64,000 nt of DNA from Candidatus Yaniella excrementavium (GCA_019115865.1 DXCT01000101.1:62001-126000); one strand, 5' to 3'. Positions 32,399-42,529 are shown, counted from the first letter of the stretch. Made by a program: numbers and translations. Notes: generated by a model from the letters alone, not told the origin.

Positions 32399-35300
32399 CT
32401 AGGCGCCGAAAATGTCTTGGAGCAATGTTTCATGCTCCTCATCGTGGCGTGGTTTGTTTCCAACTGACGGCGAAGCTGCTTCCGGACGGCTTAGCAGTTC
32501 TACGTCACGGTCAAGCTCGGGGAGCAAGTGCTGCAGCATGAACGGCCACGGCCCCTGGTTTGCAGGTTCGTCCTGGACCCAGGAGACTTTAGCGTTGCTG
32601 TACTTGGACAGCTCGGCTTGGATTGCTTCGGCCGGCAGCGGGTAGAGCTGTTCGACACGCACAATAGCGATATCTGATTCCATCCCGAGCTTCTGACGGC
32701 GGTCTGCCAGATCGTAGTACAGCCGGCCAGAAACCAGCAGCACTTGCTTTGCTGAGTTGGTAGCGGTGTCGTCTGGTACCACGGGCATGAAGCGACCCTG
32801 GGTAAACGCTTGCACTTTGGATGCGGCAGCACGTAGGCGCAACAACTGTTTCGGGCTGAACACGACCAGTGGCTGACGCGGGGTCGAGTAGGCATGTTCG
32901 CGAAGCAGATGGAAGTGGTTTGCGCCGTAGGACGGTTGTACGACACGCATGTTCTCTTCTGCAGACATCTGCAAGAAGCGCTCGATACGTGCTGATGAAT
33001 GGTCCGGTCCCTGGCCCTCATAACCGTGTGGCAGTAGTAGGACGATGGAGGAGTGCTGGTTCCACTTCTGTGCAGATGAGGAGATGAATTCGTCAATCAC
33101 GGTCTGAGCGCCGTTGACGAAGTCACCGAACTGGGCTTCCCAGAGCACCAAGGCTTCTGGACGCTCTACTGAGTAGCCGTATTCGAAACCAAGTGCGGCA
33201 TACTCGCTGAGCAATGAGTTGTAAATCCAGAATTTTGCTTGATCGTGGGATAACGAGGACAGTGGAGTCCATTCGTCGTTGTTCTCACGGTCATAAAAGA
33301 CCGCGTGACGTTGGACGAAGGTTCCACGACGGGAATCCTGTCCGGCCAAACGAACCGGGACGCCTTCCATCATCAAGGAACCAAAAGCAGCAAGTTCTGC
33401 AAAGCCCCAGTCGATGTTGCCATCGATGGCCATCTTATTGCGACGCTCAAGTAAGGTCAGCAGTTTTGGATGAACGTTGAAGTTTTCTGGAATCTCAGCG
33501 TGTACTTCTCCGATGCGGCGAAGCATTTCCTCTGATATTGCTGTGGATTCCGGCTTGTATGCTTGCGTCGACTGTTCGATACCGTGTGCTGAGCCAAGGA
33601 TTGGGATCGGCGAGGTTTCGGCTTCTCCGATCTCCGCGAAGGCGGCCTCGAGACGGTTCTTGTAGTCGGCGGCGGCTTGGTCTGCTTCTTCCTGAGTGAT
33701 ATCGCCACGTCCGACCAACGCGTCGACGTATAGCCGTCGCGTCGAAGTCTTATTGGAGATTAGGGTGTACATACCGGGCTGAGTCATGGATGGATCGTCG
33801 CCTTCGTTGTGACCGCGACGGCGATAGGTAATCAAATCAATGACGACGTCGCGGTGGAAACGCTGACGGTATTCGTAAGCCAACTGGGCAGCCTGAACGA
33901 CGGCCTCAGGATCATCGCCATTCACATGGAAGACAGGAGCCTGAATTGACCGGGCCACATCGGTGGCATACGTCGATGACCTTGACTGCGATGGTGGGGT
34001 AGTGAACCCAACCTGGTTGTTGATAACAACGTGTACGGTACCACCGGTACGGTAACCGCGCAGCTGGGACATCTGCATCGTTTCAAATACGACGCCTTGA
34101 CCCGCGAAGGATGCGTCGCCGTGGACCTGGATCGGTAAAACGGAATATGACTTTGGTGAGTCAGTTCCGTGGTCGTAACGATCCTGTTTGGCCCGCACGA
34201 TCCCTTCAAGGACTGGGTTGACAGCCTCGAGGTGTGATGGGTTGGCGGCAACGGATACGTTGGTGGTGTTGTTGTTATAAGACGTGAAGGTTCCTGCAGT
34301 ACCCAAGTGGTATTTCACGTCACCTGAGCCTTGTGCGACGCTGGAGTCTGCATCCCCAACGAATTCACGGAAGACCTGGGTGAAGGTTTTGCCGGCGATG
34401 TTCGTTAGGACGTTTAGGCGTCCGCGGTGTGCCATGCCGATCGCAACCTCATCAAGACCTTCATCAGCGGCACCTGACAAGACTGCGTCCAGTAGTGCGA
34501 TGAGTGATTCCGAGCCTTCGAGTGAGAAGCGTTTTTGTCCAACGAATTTCGTTTGTAGGAATGTTTCGAAAGCCTCAGCTGCGTTGAGGCGCCCTAGAAT
34601 GCGGAGCTGTTCTTCGCGAGTTGGTTTAACGAATGGGTGCTCAAGTTTTTCTTGGAACCATGCTCGTTGCTCTGGTTCATCGATATGCATGTATTCGTAG
34701 CCTGATTTGCGAGTGTAAGCATCACGTAGCACACCTAGCAGGTCGCGCAACAGCATATGTGATTTCCCGCCGATGCCCCCGGTGGGCCAGACACGGTCGA
34801 GATCCCACAGTGTTAGACCATGTGAATCGAGGTCGAGATCCGGATGTGTGCGCATCCGGTATTCCAGCGGATCGGTATCAGCAATGAGATGACCACGGAC
34901 CCGGTAGGAATGGATGAGCTGCTGAATGCGAGCGGCCTTGCCGACCTCGTCATCCGGGTTGACTTGCACGTCTGGTGCCCACCGGATTGGTGTGGTTGGA
35001 ATACGTAGGTTGACGTAGATTTCGTCGTAGAAGTCTTCCTCACCAAGCAGCAGATTATGCACGGTGCGCAGAAATTCACCGGAACCGGCCCCTTGGATGA
35101 CACGGTGGTCATATGTAGAGGTGACGGTCATGGTTTTCGACACGGCCAAATCGGAAAGTACCTTTTGCGATGTACCTTCAAATTCCGCCGGGTAGGTGAG
35201 AGCGCCGACGCCAATAATTGCAGCTTGACCTTCTGATAGGCGTGGCACGGAGTGTACGGTTCCGATACCGCCCGGGTTGGTGAGCGAAACCGTGGTACCC

Positions 35301-36166
35301 GAATGGTCGTCCATGGAGAGTTTGTTGTTGAGAGCACGCTGCACGAGATCGTCGTAGGCTTCCCAGAACTCTCGGAAGTTCATGGTTTCAACGGCTTTGA
35401 TTGACGGCTGTACCAGGGCACGCTCGCCCTTAGAGCCGGGGATGTCGATGGCCAGCCCAAAGTTGATGTGCGCTGGATTGATCTTGAATTTTTTACCGTC
35501 TTCTTCACGGTAAATGGCGTTCATCTCGGGATGTTTTACAAGTGCACGGATAACCGCATAGCCGATGAGGTGGGTAAAGGAAACACGTCCACCACGAGTG
35601 CGCTGTAGGTAATTGTTGATGACCGTGCGGTTGTCGACAAGCGCCTTGACCGGCATATCGCGAACGGTGGTAGCCGTTGGCATGGAGAGTGACGCGTCCA
35701 TATTGGCAGCGATGGCACCTGGCATCCCCCGTAAACGAACCCACTCATCTTCTTTTTCTTCGTCTGCATCTTCAAACGCGGCAACGCGTTCTTCGTGAGC
35801 GGCTTTCGAAGGTTCAGAGGTGATGGCGTCCAAAGAAGATTCAGCACGTCGAACTTTTGGTTTCGGCGGCGCTGCCGCGTCCTTGCCGGTGCTAGCTTTC
35901 CGCTCGGCTTTCGCTGGCTTCTGTGCAGCAGGCGCTGCGGACTGACCAGTTTGTTGCTGAGCTGATTGAGCTGGTGCAGCGGTCTGGGTTGGAGCTGACT
36001 TTTGCGGTGTTTCAGCAGTGTTGGCAGCTTCTAAACGGGCGAAGATTTCAGCCCATTTCTCATCCACAGAAGACTTATCCGCCTTGTACTTTTCGTAGAT
36101 ATCCGCAACAAGCCATTCATTGCCGGGGAATTCCTCGGAGAGCTGGGCGGACGTAAGTTCTGGCAC
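32399..36166 (-). CDS. kgd: Multifunctional 2-oxoglutarate decarboxylase/dehydrogenase E1-E2 (Kgd)
   Basis: A 1255-residue actinobacterial SucA fused to an E2-type domain. It has a short N-terminal helix (ELTSAQLSEEFPGNEWLVADIYEKY), an Ala/Pro/Lys-rich linker (about residues 50-130), a dihydrolipoyl-succinyltransferase catalytic domain without lipoyl domain (ending near TYDHRVIQGAGSGEFLR), then the thiamine-diphosphate E1 part (IGMAHRGRLNVLTNIAGK, DVVIDLITYRRRGHNEGDDPS, LLLPHGYEGQGPDHSSARIERFLQ). It acts in the TCA cycle with lipoyl-bearing E2p and Lpd; in mycobacteria its N-terminal region binds the FHA protein GarA. The GTG start is eight bases after GAAGAGG. Confidence 0.95.
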   Translation of the reverse strand: MPELTSAQLSEEFPGNEWLVADIYEKYKADKSSVDEKWAEIFARLEAANTAETPQKSAPTQTAAPAQSAQQQTGQSAAPAAQKPAKAERKASTGKDAAAPPKPKVRRAESSLDAITSEPSKAAHEERVAAFEDADEEKEDEWVRLRGMPGAIAANMDASLSMPTATTVRDMPVKALVDNRTVINNYLQRTRGGRVSFTHLIGYAVIRALVKHPEMNAIYREEDGKKFKINPAHINFGLAIDIPGSKGERALVQPSIKAVETMNFREFWEAYDDLVQRALNNKLSMDDHSGTTVSLTNPGGIGTVHSVPRLSEGQAAIIGVGALTYPAEFEGTSQKVLSDLAVSKTMTVTSTYDHRVIQGAGSGEFLRTVHNLLLGEEDFYDEIYVNLRIPTTPIRWAPDVQVNPDDEVGKAARIQQLIHSYRVRGHLIADTDPLEYRMRTHPDLDLDSHGLTLWDLDRVWPTGGIGGKSHMLLRDLLGVLRDAYTRKSGYEYMHIDEPEQRAWFQEKLEHPFVKPTREEQLRILGRLNAAEAFETFLQTKFVGQKRFSLEGSESLIALLDAVLSGAADEGLDEVAIGMAHRGRLNVLTNIAGKTFTQVFREFVGDADSSVAQGSGDVKYHLGTAGTFTSYNNNTTNVSVAANPSHLEAVNPVLEGIVRAKQDRYDHGTDSPKSYSVLPIQVHGDASFAGQGVVFETMQMSQLRGYRTGGTVHVVINNQVGFTTPPSQSRSSTYATDVARSIQAPVFHVNGDDPEAVVQAAQLAYEYRQRFHRDVVIDLITYRRRGHNEGDDPSMTQPGMYTLISNKTSTRRLYVDALVGRGDITQEEADQAAADYKNRLEAAFAEIGEAETSPIPILGSAHGIEQSTQAYKPESTAISEEMLRRIGEVHAEIPENFNVHPKLLTLLERRNKMAIDGNIDWGFAELAAFGSLMMEGVPVRLAGQDSRRGTFVQRHAVFYDRENNDEWTPLSSLSHDQAKFWIYNSLLSEYAALGFEYGYSVERPEALVLWEAQFGDFVNGAQTVIDEFISSSAQKWNQHSSIVLLLPHGYEGQGPDHSSARIERFLQMSAEENMRVVQPSYGANHFHLLREHAYSTPRQPLVVFSPKQLLRLRAAASKVQAFTQGRFMPVVPDDTATNSAKQVLLVSGRLYYDLADRRQKLGMESDIAIVRVEQLYPLPAEAIQAELSKYSNAKVSWVQDEPANQGPWPFMLQHLLPELDRDVELLSRPEAASPSVGNKPRHDEEHETLLQDIFGA

Positions 36167-36496
36167 GGTGAAGGCCTCTTCCGTAAGTTCTTTGTTGTTG
36201 TGCGTACACGTGGCGAGGCTCGATGCCGGGCACGACGATTCTCGCCGTTGGGGGCCGATGACGGTGTCCCGGTTCTGGTCTTGAGTGAGCCTGGGTTCAC
36301 TCAAGATGCCCGTCATAGGCAACTGGGTCCATCATAATGATACTGCTGCGTAAATAGCTACAAAATACATTTGATTGCGGATAGATTGGCTCCACGCCAA
36401 ATACACCCCAGAAATACGTGAGCTATACCTCACAGATTGGCCATGGCAGGACTAGGGACAGCTGTCAGTAGAGGAAAAAGCTGTCATGATGGAACT
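36167..36496. other. Divergent promoter region between kgd and guaB1
   Basis: About 330 bases with no gene I can support. It holds a direct repeat AGCTGTCA (36460-36467 and 36479-36486) just before the guaB1 start, and a GTGAG / CTCAC inverted repeat (36418-36433) with six-base spacing. Either could be an operator. I see no clear -35/-10 pair. Confidence 0.4.
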
Positions 36497-37954
36497 ATGC
36501 GTTTTCTTAACCCTGTCACGACTGACCTGACCTATTCAGATGTTTTTCTCGTCCCATCCTTCTCGCAAATCAGTTCGCGTATGGATGTCGATATTTCGTC
36601 GCCAGATGGTACCGGGACATCGATTCCAATTGTCTCATCAAATATGAATGGTGTTACCGGACGTCGCATGGTTGAAACCATGGCTCGTCGGGGTGGACTG
36701 GGCATCTTTCCACAGGACACCCCGCTGCATCTCATCCAGGAGTCTATTGATTGGGTGAAGTCACGTGACACATTATTTGAGACCCCACTGTATGTCGGCC
36801 TCGACGATCGGGTTTTGGATGTGCGTCATCTCGCCGAGAAACGAAACCATCCTGCGGTGTGTGTCGTCGATAACAACCGGGCGCTTCTAGGGATCGTACA
36901 TGTTGCTGATACCGAGGGGATTGATCAGTTTGCTTCAGTCCAGTCCCTACTGCGTGAGCCGTTGCTGACAGTGGCTGCATCTGAGATAAAGGATTTGCCG
37001 GTAGAGGCGCGGGATAAAGCGTTGCGTGACCTCTATATGAAAATGCACGAAGCCCAGGTGAATTTCGTTCCCGTGGTAGAGGGGACCACACTTGTGGGTG
37101 CGCTGACACAAAATGGTGTGTTACGGTCGACGATTTTCAGTCCGGCCACCGACGCGCAAGGTCGATTGCGTGTCGGTGCAGCAGTAGGTGTCAATGCTGA
37201 TGTTGCTCAGCATGCTGAAGCATTGGTGGAGCGCGGTGTCGATGTGATCGTGGTTGACACAGCACACGGTCACCAAGAGAAGATGCTGTCTGCTCTACGC
37301 AGTCTGGCCGACCTACCTGTTCCGATCGTTGCAGGAAACATCGTCTCTGCTGACGGTGCGCACGATCTACTGGAAGCAGGCGCAGACATTCTAAAAGTTG
37401 GTGTCGGTCCCGGGGCGATGTGCACCACTCGTATGATGACTGCAGTCGGTCGTCCACAATTTTCGGCAGTGCATGAATGCGCCCAAGCTGCCGCAAGTCA
37501 TGGCAAACATGTGTGGGCAGATGGCGGAATCAAATACCCTCGCGACGTTGCATTAGCGCTTGCCGCCGGTGCATCACAAGTGATGATTGGTTCATGGTTC
37601 GCCGGTGTCATGGAGTCGCCGGGGGACATGTTTATTGATCGCGACGGTCGCAAATACAAGGAAAACTTTGGCATGGCATCGGCCCGTGCTGTTTCTGCAC
37701 GAACCCGTCAGGACGACGCGTTTGCTCGGGCTCGAAAAGCTTTCTTTGAAGAAGGTGTTTCCGGTTCCAAGATGTATGTTGATCCCGTAAATCCTTCCGT
37801 CGAGGATCTGCTCGATGACATTACCGCCGGTGTTCGGTCATCCATGACGTATGCGGGCGCACATAACCTCTCAGAATTTCACGACCGTGCAGTCGTTGGA
37901 ATCCAATCTGCGGCCGGGTATGACGAGGGACGTCCGGTTGCCACTTCCTGGTAG
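36497..37954 (+). CDS. guaB1: GuaB1-type IMPDH-family enzyme, probable GMP reductase
   Basis: A 485-residue TIM-barrel protein with an inserted CBS pair (about residues 95-215). The catalytic Cys lies in [59 protein letters not shown] forms the phosphate-binding part. It starts [22 protein letters not shown], the GuaB1 subgroup pattern rather than GuaB2. GuaB1 of mycobacteria was shown to be a GMP reductase controlled through its CBS domains; assignment here is by family. The ATG has only a weak GGA ahead; 20 upstream codons are open but not conserved. Confidence 0.9.
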   Translation: MRFLNPVTTDLTYSDVFLVPSFSQISSRMDVDISSPDGTGTSIPIVSSNMNGVTGRRMVETMARRGGLGIFPQDTPLHLIQESIDWVKSRDTLFETPLYVGLDDRVLDVRHLAEKRNHPAVCVVDNNRALLGIVHVADTEGIDQFASVQSLLREPLLTVAASEIKDLPVEARDKALRDLYMKMHEAQVNFVPVVEGTTLVGALTQNGVLRSTIFSPATDAQGRLRVGAAVGVNADVAQHAEALVERGVDVIVVDTAHGHQEKMLSALRSLADLPVPIVAGNIVSADGAHDLLEAGADILKVGVGPGAMCTTRMMTAVGRPQFSAVHECAQAAASHGKHVWADGGIKYPRDVALALAAGASQVMIGSWFAGVMESPGDMFIDRDGRKYKENFGMASARAVSARTRQDDAFARARKAFFEEGVSGSKMYVDPVNPSVEDLLDDITAGVRSSMTYAGAHNLSEFHDRAVVGIQSAAGYDEGRPVATSW

Positions 37955-37964
37955 AGAAAGGCTC

Positions 37965-37970
37965 TATAAT
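37965..37970 (+). promoter_or_regulatory. Consensus -10 box after guaB1
   Basis: A perfect TATAAT lies 11 bases past the guaB1 stop and upstream of the small frame and the CNNM genes. TTGCCA (37938-37943) is the nearest -35-like hexamer but at 21 bp spacing. It may drive the two CNNM genes. Confidence 0.35.
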
Positions 37971-37980
37971 AAGTTGCATC

Positions 37981-38112
37981 ATGGACACTGAAAGATGTGC
38001 TCGACGCACGAACCTCAAAACAAATCGCCGCGCTCCGGCGAATGAACTGGAGCCTCCGAGTTGCGCTGAATACTATGACGCTGAGACTGCTCTAATGAGT
38101 GATGCAGCGTGA
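37981..38112 (+). CDS. Possible 43-residue small protein ahead of the CNNM genes
   Basis: An ATG-started frame of 43 codons (MDTERCARRTNLK... ending ALMSDAA) whose TGA overlaps the GTG start of the next gene by four bases. This arrangement is typical of coupled genes here. It contains two Cys and is hydrophilic. No Shine-Dalgarno lies at normal distance, and I do not recognise a family. It could be a leader peptide that couples translation, or chance. Confidence 0.25.
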   Translation: MDTERCARRTNLKTNRRAPANELEPPSCAEYYDAETALMSDAA

Positions 38113-39455
38113 CACTGGAATGGATTCTTCTTGGAGTAAGTTTTCTCCTCATTTTGGGAAACGGTTTTTTTGTTGCCGTTGAGTTCTCCCTAATCTCCCT
38201 TGATGTGCCAACCGTGCAGCGGATGGTCGATGATGGTGACAAGGGCGCAGAACCAGTGCTAAAGGCGCTGAAATCACTGTCAACCCAGTTGTCCTCATGT
38301 CAGCTTGGCATTACGCTGACCGCGCTGCTTACCGGATTTTTCCTCGAGCCGTCGCTGGGCCGACTGTTGGTGACGCCGCTAGAACCGCTCCTAGGGGATA
38401 ACGAGGCAGTCGTTTACTCGGTATCGCTGACCATCGCCATGATCATCGGTACTGCACTATCGATGCTGATTGGCGAACTCATCCCGAAGAACTTGTCCCT
38501 GGCTCGTGCTATGCCCGTGGCGCGTGTTCTTTCTCGTCCGCAACTGCTCTTCACAGCAATATTTCGCCCTATTATCGCAGGGTTGAATGGCTTCTCCAAT
38601 TGGATTTTGGGGCTCTTCGGGATGGCAACCCAAGAAGAGTTGTCTGGTGCTCGGACGCCAGAAGAGCTGTCGTCGTTGGTGCGCCGATCGGCCGAGATGG
38701 GAACCCTTGATGGCCGGACAGCAGCTTTCGTGGATCGGACGCTGAATTTTTCGGCTCGTACCACTGCAGATGTGATGACGCCGCGTATGGACATGGAGTC
38801 TGTTGAAGCAGATCAGAATCTCAATGCAGTTCTCGCGCATGCGCGTTCGACTGGTTTCTCGCGCTTCCCGGTAACAGAGGGCCACGCTGATGAAATCCGT
38901 GGGGTCTTACATATTAAGAAGGCCATTGCGGTTCCGAAAGAAAAACGTAGTCAGCTCACGGCCGCGACAATTGCCAGTGACATGATGCGTGTACCAGAGT
39001 CTGTAAACCTCGATACACTGATCGCCGACCTTCGGGAAGCGCCGTTTCAAATGGCCCTCGTGGTCGATGAATATGGTGGAACCGCAGGCGTCGTCACGTT
39101 AGAGGACCTCGTCGAAGAGATCGTTGGCGAAGTCGCTGATGAACACGACCGCATCACCCCCGGAGTCTTGCAGAGTGCTGAAGGCTCCTGGTTCTTTCCT
39201 GCCATGCTGCGCCCCGATGAGGTGATGACGCACATTCCGGGCCTGACGATTGACGAAGATGAGGCTTATGAAACCGTCGGCGGATTCATTATGGCCGAGC
39301 TGGGCCGTGTAGCCAAGGTAGGCGATGTCGTTGCGGTTGAGCACGGTGCACTCGAGGTCCGTCGCGTTGATGGTCACCGTGTAGAACGTGTCAAATATAT
39401 GCCCGAAACCTTAGGGGTACAGCAGCCGGAGACCAGCACCAAGGAGGATGCATGA
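38109..39455 (+). CDS. CNNM/CorC-type membrane protein with CBS pair and transporter-associated domain (1)
   Basis: A 448-residue protein often annotated as hemolysin-like. It has a DUF21/CNNM membrane domain with three to four helices ([55 protein letters not shown]), a CBS pair ([11 protein letters not shown]...[23 protein letters not shown] and [35 protein letters not shown]) and a C-terminal CorC_HlyC domain (about residues 355-435). CNNM proteins are linked to Mg2+/Co2+ homeostasis. The stop overlaps the next gene's start (ATGA). Confidence 0.88.
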   Translation: MTLEWILLGVSFLLILGNGFFVAVEFSLISLDVPTVQRMVDDGDKGAEPVLKALKSLSTQLSSCQLGITLTALLTGFFLEPSLGRLLVTPLEPLLGDNEAVVYSVSLTIAMIIGTALSMLIGELIPKNLSLARAMPVARVLSRPQLLFTAIFRPIIAGLNGFSNWILGLFGMATQEELSGARTPEELSSLVRRSAEMGTLDGRTAAFVDRTLNFSARTTADVMTPRMDMESVEADQNLNAVLAHARSTGFSRFPVTEGHADEIRGVLHIKKAIAVPKEKRSQLTAATIASDMMRVPESVNLDTLIADLREAPFQMALVVDEYGGTAGVVTLEDLVEEIVGEVADEHDRITPGVLQSAEGSWFFPAMLRPDEVMTHIPGLTIDEDEAYETVGGFIMAELGRVAKVGDVVAVEHGALEVRRVDGHRVERVKYMPETLGVQQPETSTKEDA

Positions 39456-40546
39456 GTGAGCATATTCCTGGCCTGTTGTGGCTGATCGTGCTACTGGTGG
39501 GTAACGCTTTTTTCGTCGCCGGTGAGTTTGCTGTCATGGGCGCTCGCCGATCCCAAATTGAACCACGGCTTGAAGATGGTTCAAAACTTGCCAAATACGC
39601 CATGTTTGCCATGGAACACGTCACCGACATTCTGGCAATTTGCCAGCTGGGTATCACGGCCTGTTCATTGCTGATACTCAATGTATCTGAGCCTGCGATC
39701 GCCTACGTCTTAGGTGTGCCACTCGAGGCCATGGGCATCGATCCAGACGTTGCTGGCACGGTAGCATTTGTTATTGCGCTGGTGGTTGTGACATTTTTGC
39801 ATGTGACCTTTGGGGAAATGGTGCCCAAAAATGCTGCGGTTTCCGTAGCTGATCGTGCGGTTATGCTTTTGGCCCCACCGTTGGTGCTGCTCGACAAGAT
39901 CCTGCGACCCATCATTGTGGTGCTGAACTGGTGTGCAAACGTTTTCTTGCGACTCTTCCGAGTTGAACCCCAGCAGGAAGTAACGTCTACCTACACCCTG
40001 GAAGAGGTCCAATCCATTGTCCAAGAATCCCAGCGGACCGGATTGGTTGATGATCAATCCGGGATCCTGTCTGGTGCGTTGAGCTTCTCTGATGTACCTG
40101 CTGAACGCGTGATGGTACCGATTGATCAGATTGTTTCCATCTCATCCACCGGTACACCAGAACAGTTTGATCAGGCAGTTCGTAAAACTGGCCTATCGCG
40201 CCTCGTGGTCGATGACGCCTCGGATAACACCGTGATTGGCTACCTGCACATCAAAGATCTCATGTCCATTCCAGATGACCGATACACCGCACCCATCCCG
40301 GTTAACCGCGTACGATCCATGGTCAATATCACCATAGATAAGCCTATTGAAGATGCTCTTGCTGTGATGCAACGCATCGGGGTCCACATGGCCCGCGTGC
40401 AGGATGATGTTGGAGAAACCATCGGTGTCTTGTTCTTGGAAGATGTTATCGAAGTGCTGGTCGGAGAGATCCGCGACGTAACACAGTCACAGCGGGTGAC
40501 CGTGCGCCAGCGCATGGGTGGGGCCGGGGGCACAGCTTCGGTGTGA
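39452..40546 (+). CDS. CNNM/CorC-type membrane protein with CBS pair (2)
   Basis: A 364-residue paralogue of the previous protein: DUF21/CNNM domain (VLLVGNAFFVAGEFAVMGARRSQIEPRL; ICQLGITACSLLILNVSEPAIAYVL) and a CBS pair (VMVPIDQIVSISSTG...SRLVVDDASDNTVIGYLHIKDLMS; MARVQDDVGETIGVLFLEDVIEVLVGEIRD). It lacks the C-terminal CorC_HlyC domain. Tandem, translationally coupled long and short CNNM genes are common in actinobacteria and suggest a heteromeric complex. AAGGAGG precedes the ATG. Confidence 0.88.
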   Translation: MSEHIPGLLWLIVLLVGNAFFVAGEFAVMGARRSQIEPRLEDGSKLAKYAMFAMEHVTDILAICQLGITACSLLILNVSEPAIAYVLGVPLEAMGIDPDVAGTVAFVIALVVVTFLHVTFGEMVPKNAAVSVADRAVMLLAPPLVLLDKILRPIIVVLNWCANVFLRLFRVEPQQEVTSTYTLEEVQSIVQESQRTGLVDDQSGILSGALSFSDVPAERVMVPIDQIVSISSTGTPEQFDQAVRKTGLSRLVVDDASDNTVIGYLHIKDLMSIPDDRYTAPIPVNRVRSMVNITIDKPIEDALAVMQRIGVHMARVQDDVGETIGVLFLEDVIEVLVGEIRDVTQSQRVTVRQRMGGAGGTASV

Positions 40547-40577
40547 CGGTCCAGTAGACCGGAACTTACGATTATTG

Positions 40578-40600
40578 CTAATGCGAACTGTTTGCATTAG
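40578..40600. promoter_or_regulatory. 23-bp palindrome, candidate Zur operator
   Basis: CTAATGCGAAC (40578-40588), a central T, then GTTTGCATTAG (40590-40600): an 11-1-11 inverted repeat with one mismatch, 61 bases ahead of the metal-binding lipoprotein gene. Its size and symmetry fit a Fur/Zur-family operator, and a Fur-family gene closes the same locus. Confidence 0.5.
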
Positions 40601-40660
40601 TCTTAGAGGATGAATCGTGGATGTCACCTGCCCACGAATGACGATTCCTGAAGGACCTTG

Positions 40661-41620
40661 ATGCCCATCTCCCGTAAGCGTGCTCTACCGATCTCCGCAA
40701 CTCTTGCACTGGTTGGTCTTGTGGTGACATCGTGCACCGCAGAGACCGGTGCAACAAACGAAGACGCAACGGCCACCGTTGTCGCCACCACAATGCAAAT
40801 GGGGTCGCTTGCCGAACAGATTACTGACTGCGCCGGGGGAGCCACCCAGGTTTTGATGGGTCCCAGCGACGACCCGCACCAGTTCGACGCCTCGAGCGCG
40901 CAGATGGTCGACATGGTTCAAGCTGACCTCGTGGTGGCCAACGGTCTCGGTCTAGAGTCCGCTATGCAGGGATCGATCGACAATGCCGCGGTCGATGGTG
41001 CTGAAGTCTTCGAACTAGGTCCCGAGCTGGATCCCTTGCCCTTTTCTGCGGACGAGGACCCCGATCACGATGCGCACGACCACAACCACGAGCACGGTGC
41101 CTATGATTCCCACGTGTGGATGGACGTATCCCGAATGGCAGACGGCGCAGCATTGCTGGGCGAAGAAATAGCGGCGCTCACCGGTGACGAAACATATGTT
41201 TCGTGCGGCACAGAAGTCGCTGAACAATTGCGCAACGTCGATGCAGAAATAGCGGATATTATCTCGGATTTAGGAACGCCACGGTTGGTGACCGACCATG
41301 CAGCATATAACTATTTTGCTGATCGGTATGGTGTCGAGATTCGTGGTGTCGTCGTTCCAGGTGGCTCTACTGACGCGGAACCGTCTTCACAAGATCTTGC
41401 AGAACTGTCACAGTTACTCTCTGACGAAGGAGCGGATGCCTTGGTCACGTCGAAGGCAAATACGAACCGATTAGTTAAGGCCTTAGCCGACGAAACGCAT
41501 GGCAGTGTGCCGGTCGTTGAACTTTACGAAAATGGCATAGGTGAACCCGGTTCTGATGCAGCAACGTATCAGGACGCCATGTTGTATAACGCAAAGGCCA
41601 TGGCTGACGCCATAAACTAA
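40661..41620 (+). CDS. znuA: Metal (probably zinc) ABC transporter substrate-binding lipoprotein
   Basis: A 319-residue exported lipoprotein: signal peptide with lipobox VTSC (Cys26), the cluster A-I solute-binding fold and a His/Asp-rich loop (about residues 133-148) DEDPDHDAHDHNHEHG typical of zinc-binding ZnuA proteins. Ligand His candidates also occur in DDPHQFDASSAQ, DSHVWMD and TDHAAYNYFADRYG. Zinc rather than manganese is suggested by the His-rich loop and the Zur-like gene. AAGGA lies upstream of the ATG; a TTG one codon earlier is in frame. Confidence 0.87.
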   Translation: MPISRKRALPISATLALVGLVVTSCTAETGATNEDATATVVATTMQMGSLAEQITDCAGGATQVLMGPSDDPHQFDASSAQMVDMVQADLVVANGLGLESAMQGSIDNAAVDGAEVFELGPELDPLPFSADEDPDHDAHDHNHEHGAYDSHVWMDVSRMADGAALLGEEIAALTGDETYVSCGTEVAEQLRNVDAEIADIISDLGTPRLVTDHAAYNYFADRYGVEIRGVVVPGGSTDAEPSSQDLAELSQLLSDEGADALVTSKANTNRLVKALADETHGSVPVVELYENGIGEPGSDAATYQDAMLYNAKAMADAIN

Positions 41621-41656
41621 CCATGCAATCCGACGCAAGTGAAAGGTGACCACATA

Positions 41657-42529
41657 GTGGAACTCTATAACTGGATGGTTGAGCCATTCCAGACGGGTTT
41701 TCAACTACGAGCGCTGCTCGGTGGGCTCTTGGCCGCGGTCATGTCCAGTTTCGTTGGGGTGTGGCTCGTGCTACGCGGTATGAGCTTCTTTGGCGATGCA
41801 TTCGTGCACGGCGTCGTGCCGGGTATCGCAGCCGCAGTACTTTTTGATTTCTCGCCGTTCCTTGGTGCTGCGCTTGCCGCATTGGTCATGGTCAGTTTGC
41901 TGGAATTGATCCATCGCACCACGAGTTTGAAAGAAGACAGTGCCATAGGCCTCCTGTTCGTCGGGATGATGGCGCTTGGCGTCGTGCTGATCTCTCGATC
42001 TGATAGTTTCCAGGGCTCATTGACCGCCATCCTTTTCGGTGATGCGTTGGGCGTCAGTTGGGCTGACGTCCAAGTGCAACTCATATTCGTCGTCGGTGTC
42101 GGGTTGATGTCACTGTTGTTGTATCGCCCGTTGATGACGTTATCGTTCTCCCCAGATAAATCGCAGGCCCTTGGAATGCGGCCCCAACTCACGCACTGGT
42201 TATTGCTGCTGATGATTGCCGCAGCCGTGATAGGGTCTTTCCAAGCCGTAGGTACCCTGTTGGTCCTCGGCCTGTTGATTGGCCCCGCGGCAGCTGCCGC
42301 CCTGATCACGCGAACGGTGCCGCGCATGATTCTGACGTCGCTCATTCTCGGTATGATCTCTGTTACTGTGGGATTGCTTCTCAGCTACCATTTAGGTACG
42401 GCTGCCGGAGCATCGATGGCGTTGGTTGCCATCCTTGGTTTCTTCATAATCCTTATGATTCGAGAAACAGTGGCTGCGATCGTCCGACGGAAACGCAGCG
42501 CGCCATTAGTTGAGCAAGGAGCCTCATGA
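41657..42529 (+). CDS. znuB: Metal ABC transporter permease (ZnuB-like)
   Basis: A 290-residue ABC-3 family permease with about eight membrane helices. It has the family start FQLRALLGGLLAAVMSSFVGVWLVLRGMSFFGDAFVHGVVPGIAAA and the later LGMRPQLTHWLLLLMIAAAVIGSFQAVGTLLVLGLLIGPAAAA. It forms the membrane channel of the metal importer. The GTG start chosen follows AAAGGT by ten bases; a GTG six codons upstream is in frame but overlaps that motif. Its stop overlaps the start of the ATPase gene (ATGA). Confidence 0.88.
   Translation: MELYNWMVEPFQTGFQLRALLGGLLAAVMSSFVGVWLVLRGMSFFGDAFVHGVVPGIAAAVLFDFSPFLGAALAALVMVSLLELIHRTTSLKEDSAIGLLFVGMMALGVVLISRSDSFQGSLTAILFGDALGVSWADVQVQLIFVVGVGLMSLLLYRPLMTLSFSPDKSQALGMRPQLTHWLLLLMIAAAVIGSFQAVGTLLVLGLLIGPAAAAALITRTVPRMILTSLILGMISVTVGLLLSYHLGTAAGASMALVAILGFFIILMIRETVAAIVRRKRSAPLVEQGAS

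Noticed and set aside
36418..36433. GTGAG-N6-CTCAC as a CRP/GlxR site ahead of guaB1
   Set aside because: The TGTGA...TCACA half-sites would be eight bases apart instead of six and the first base does not match, so the consensus fails.
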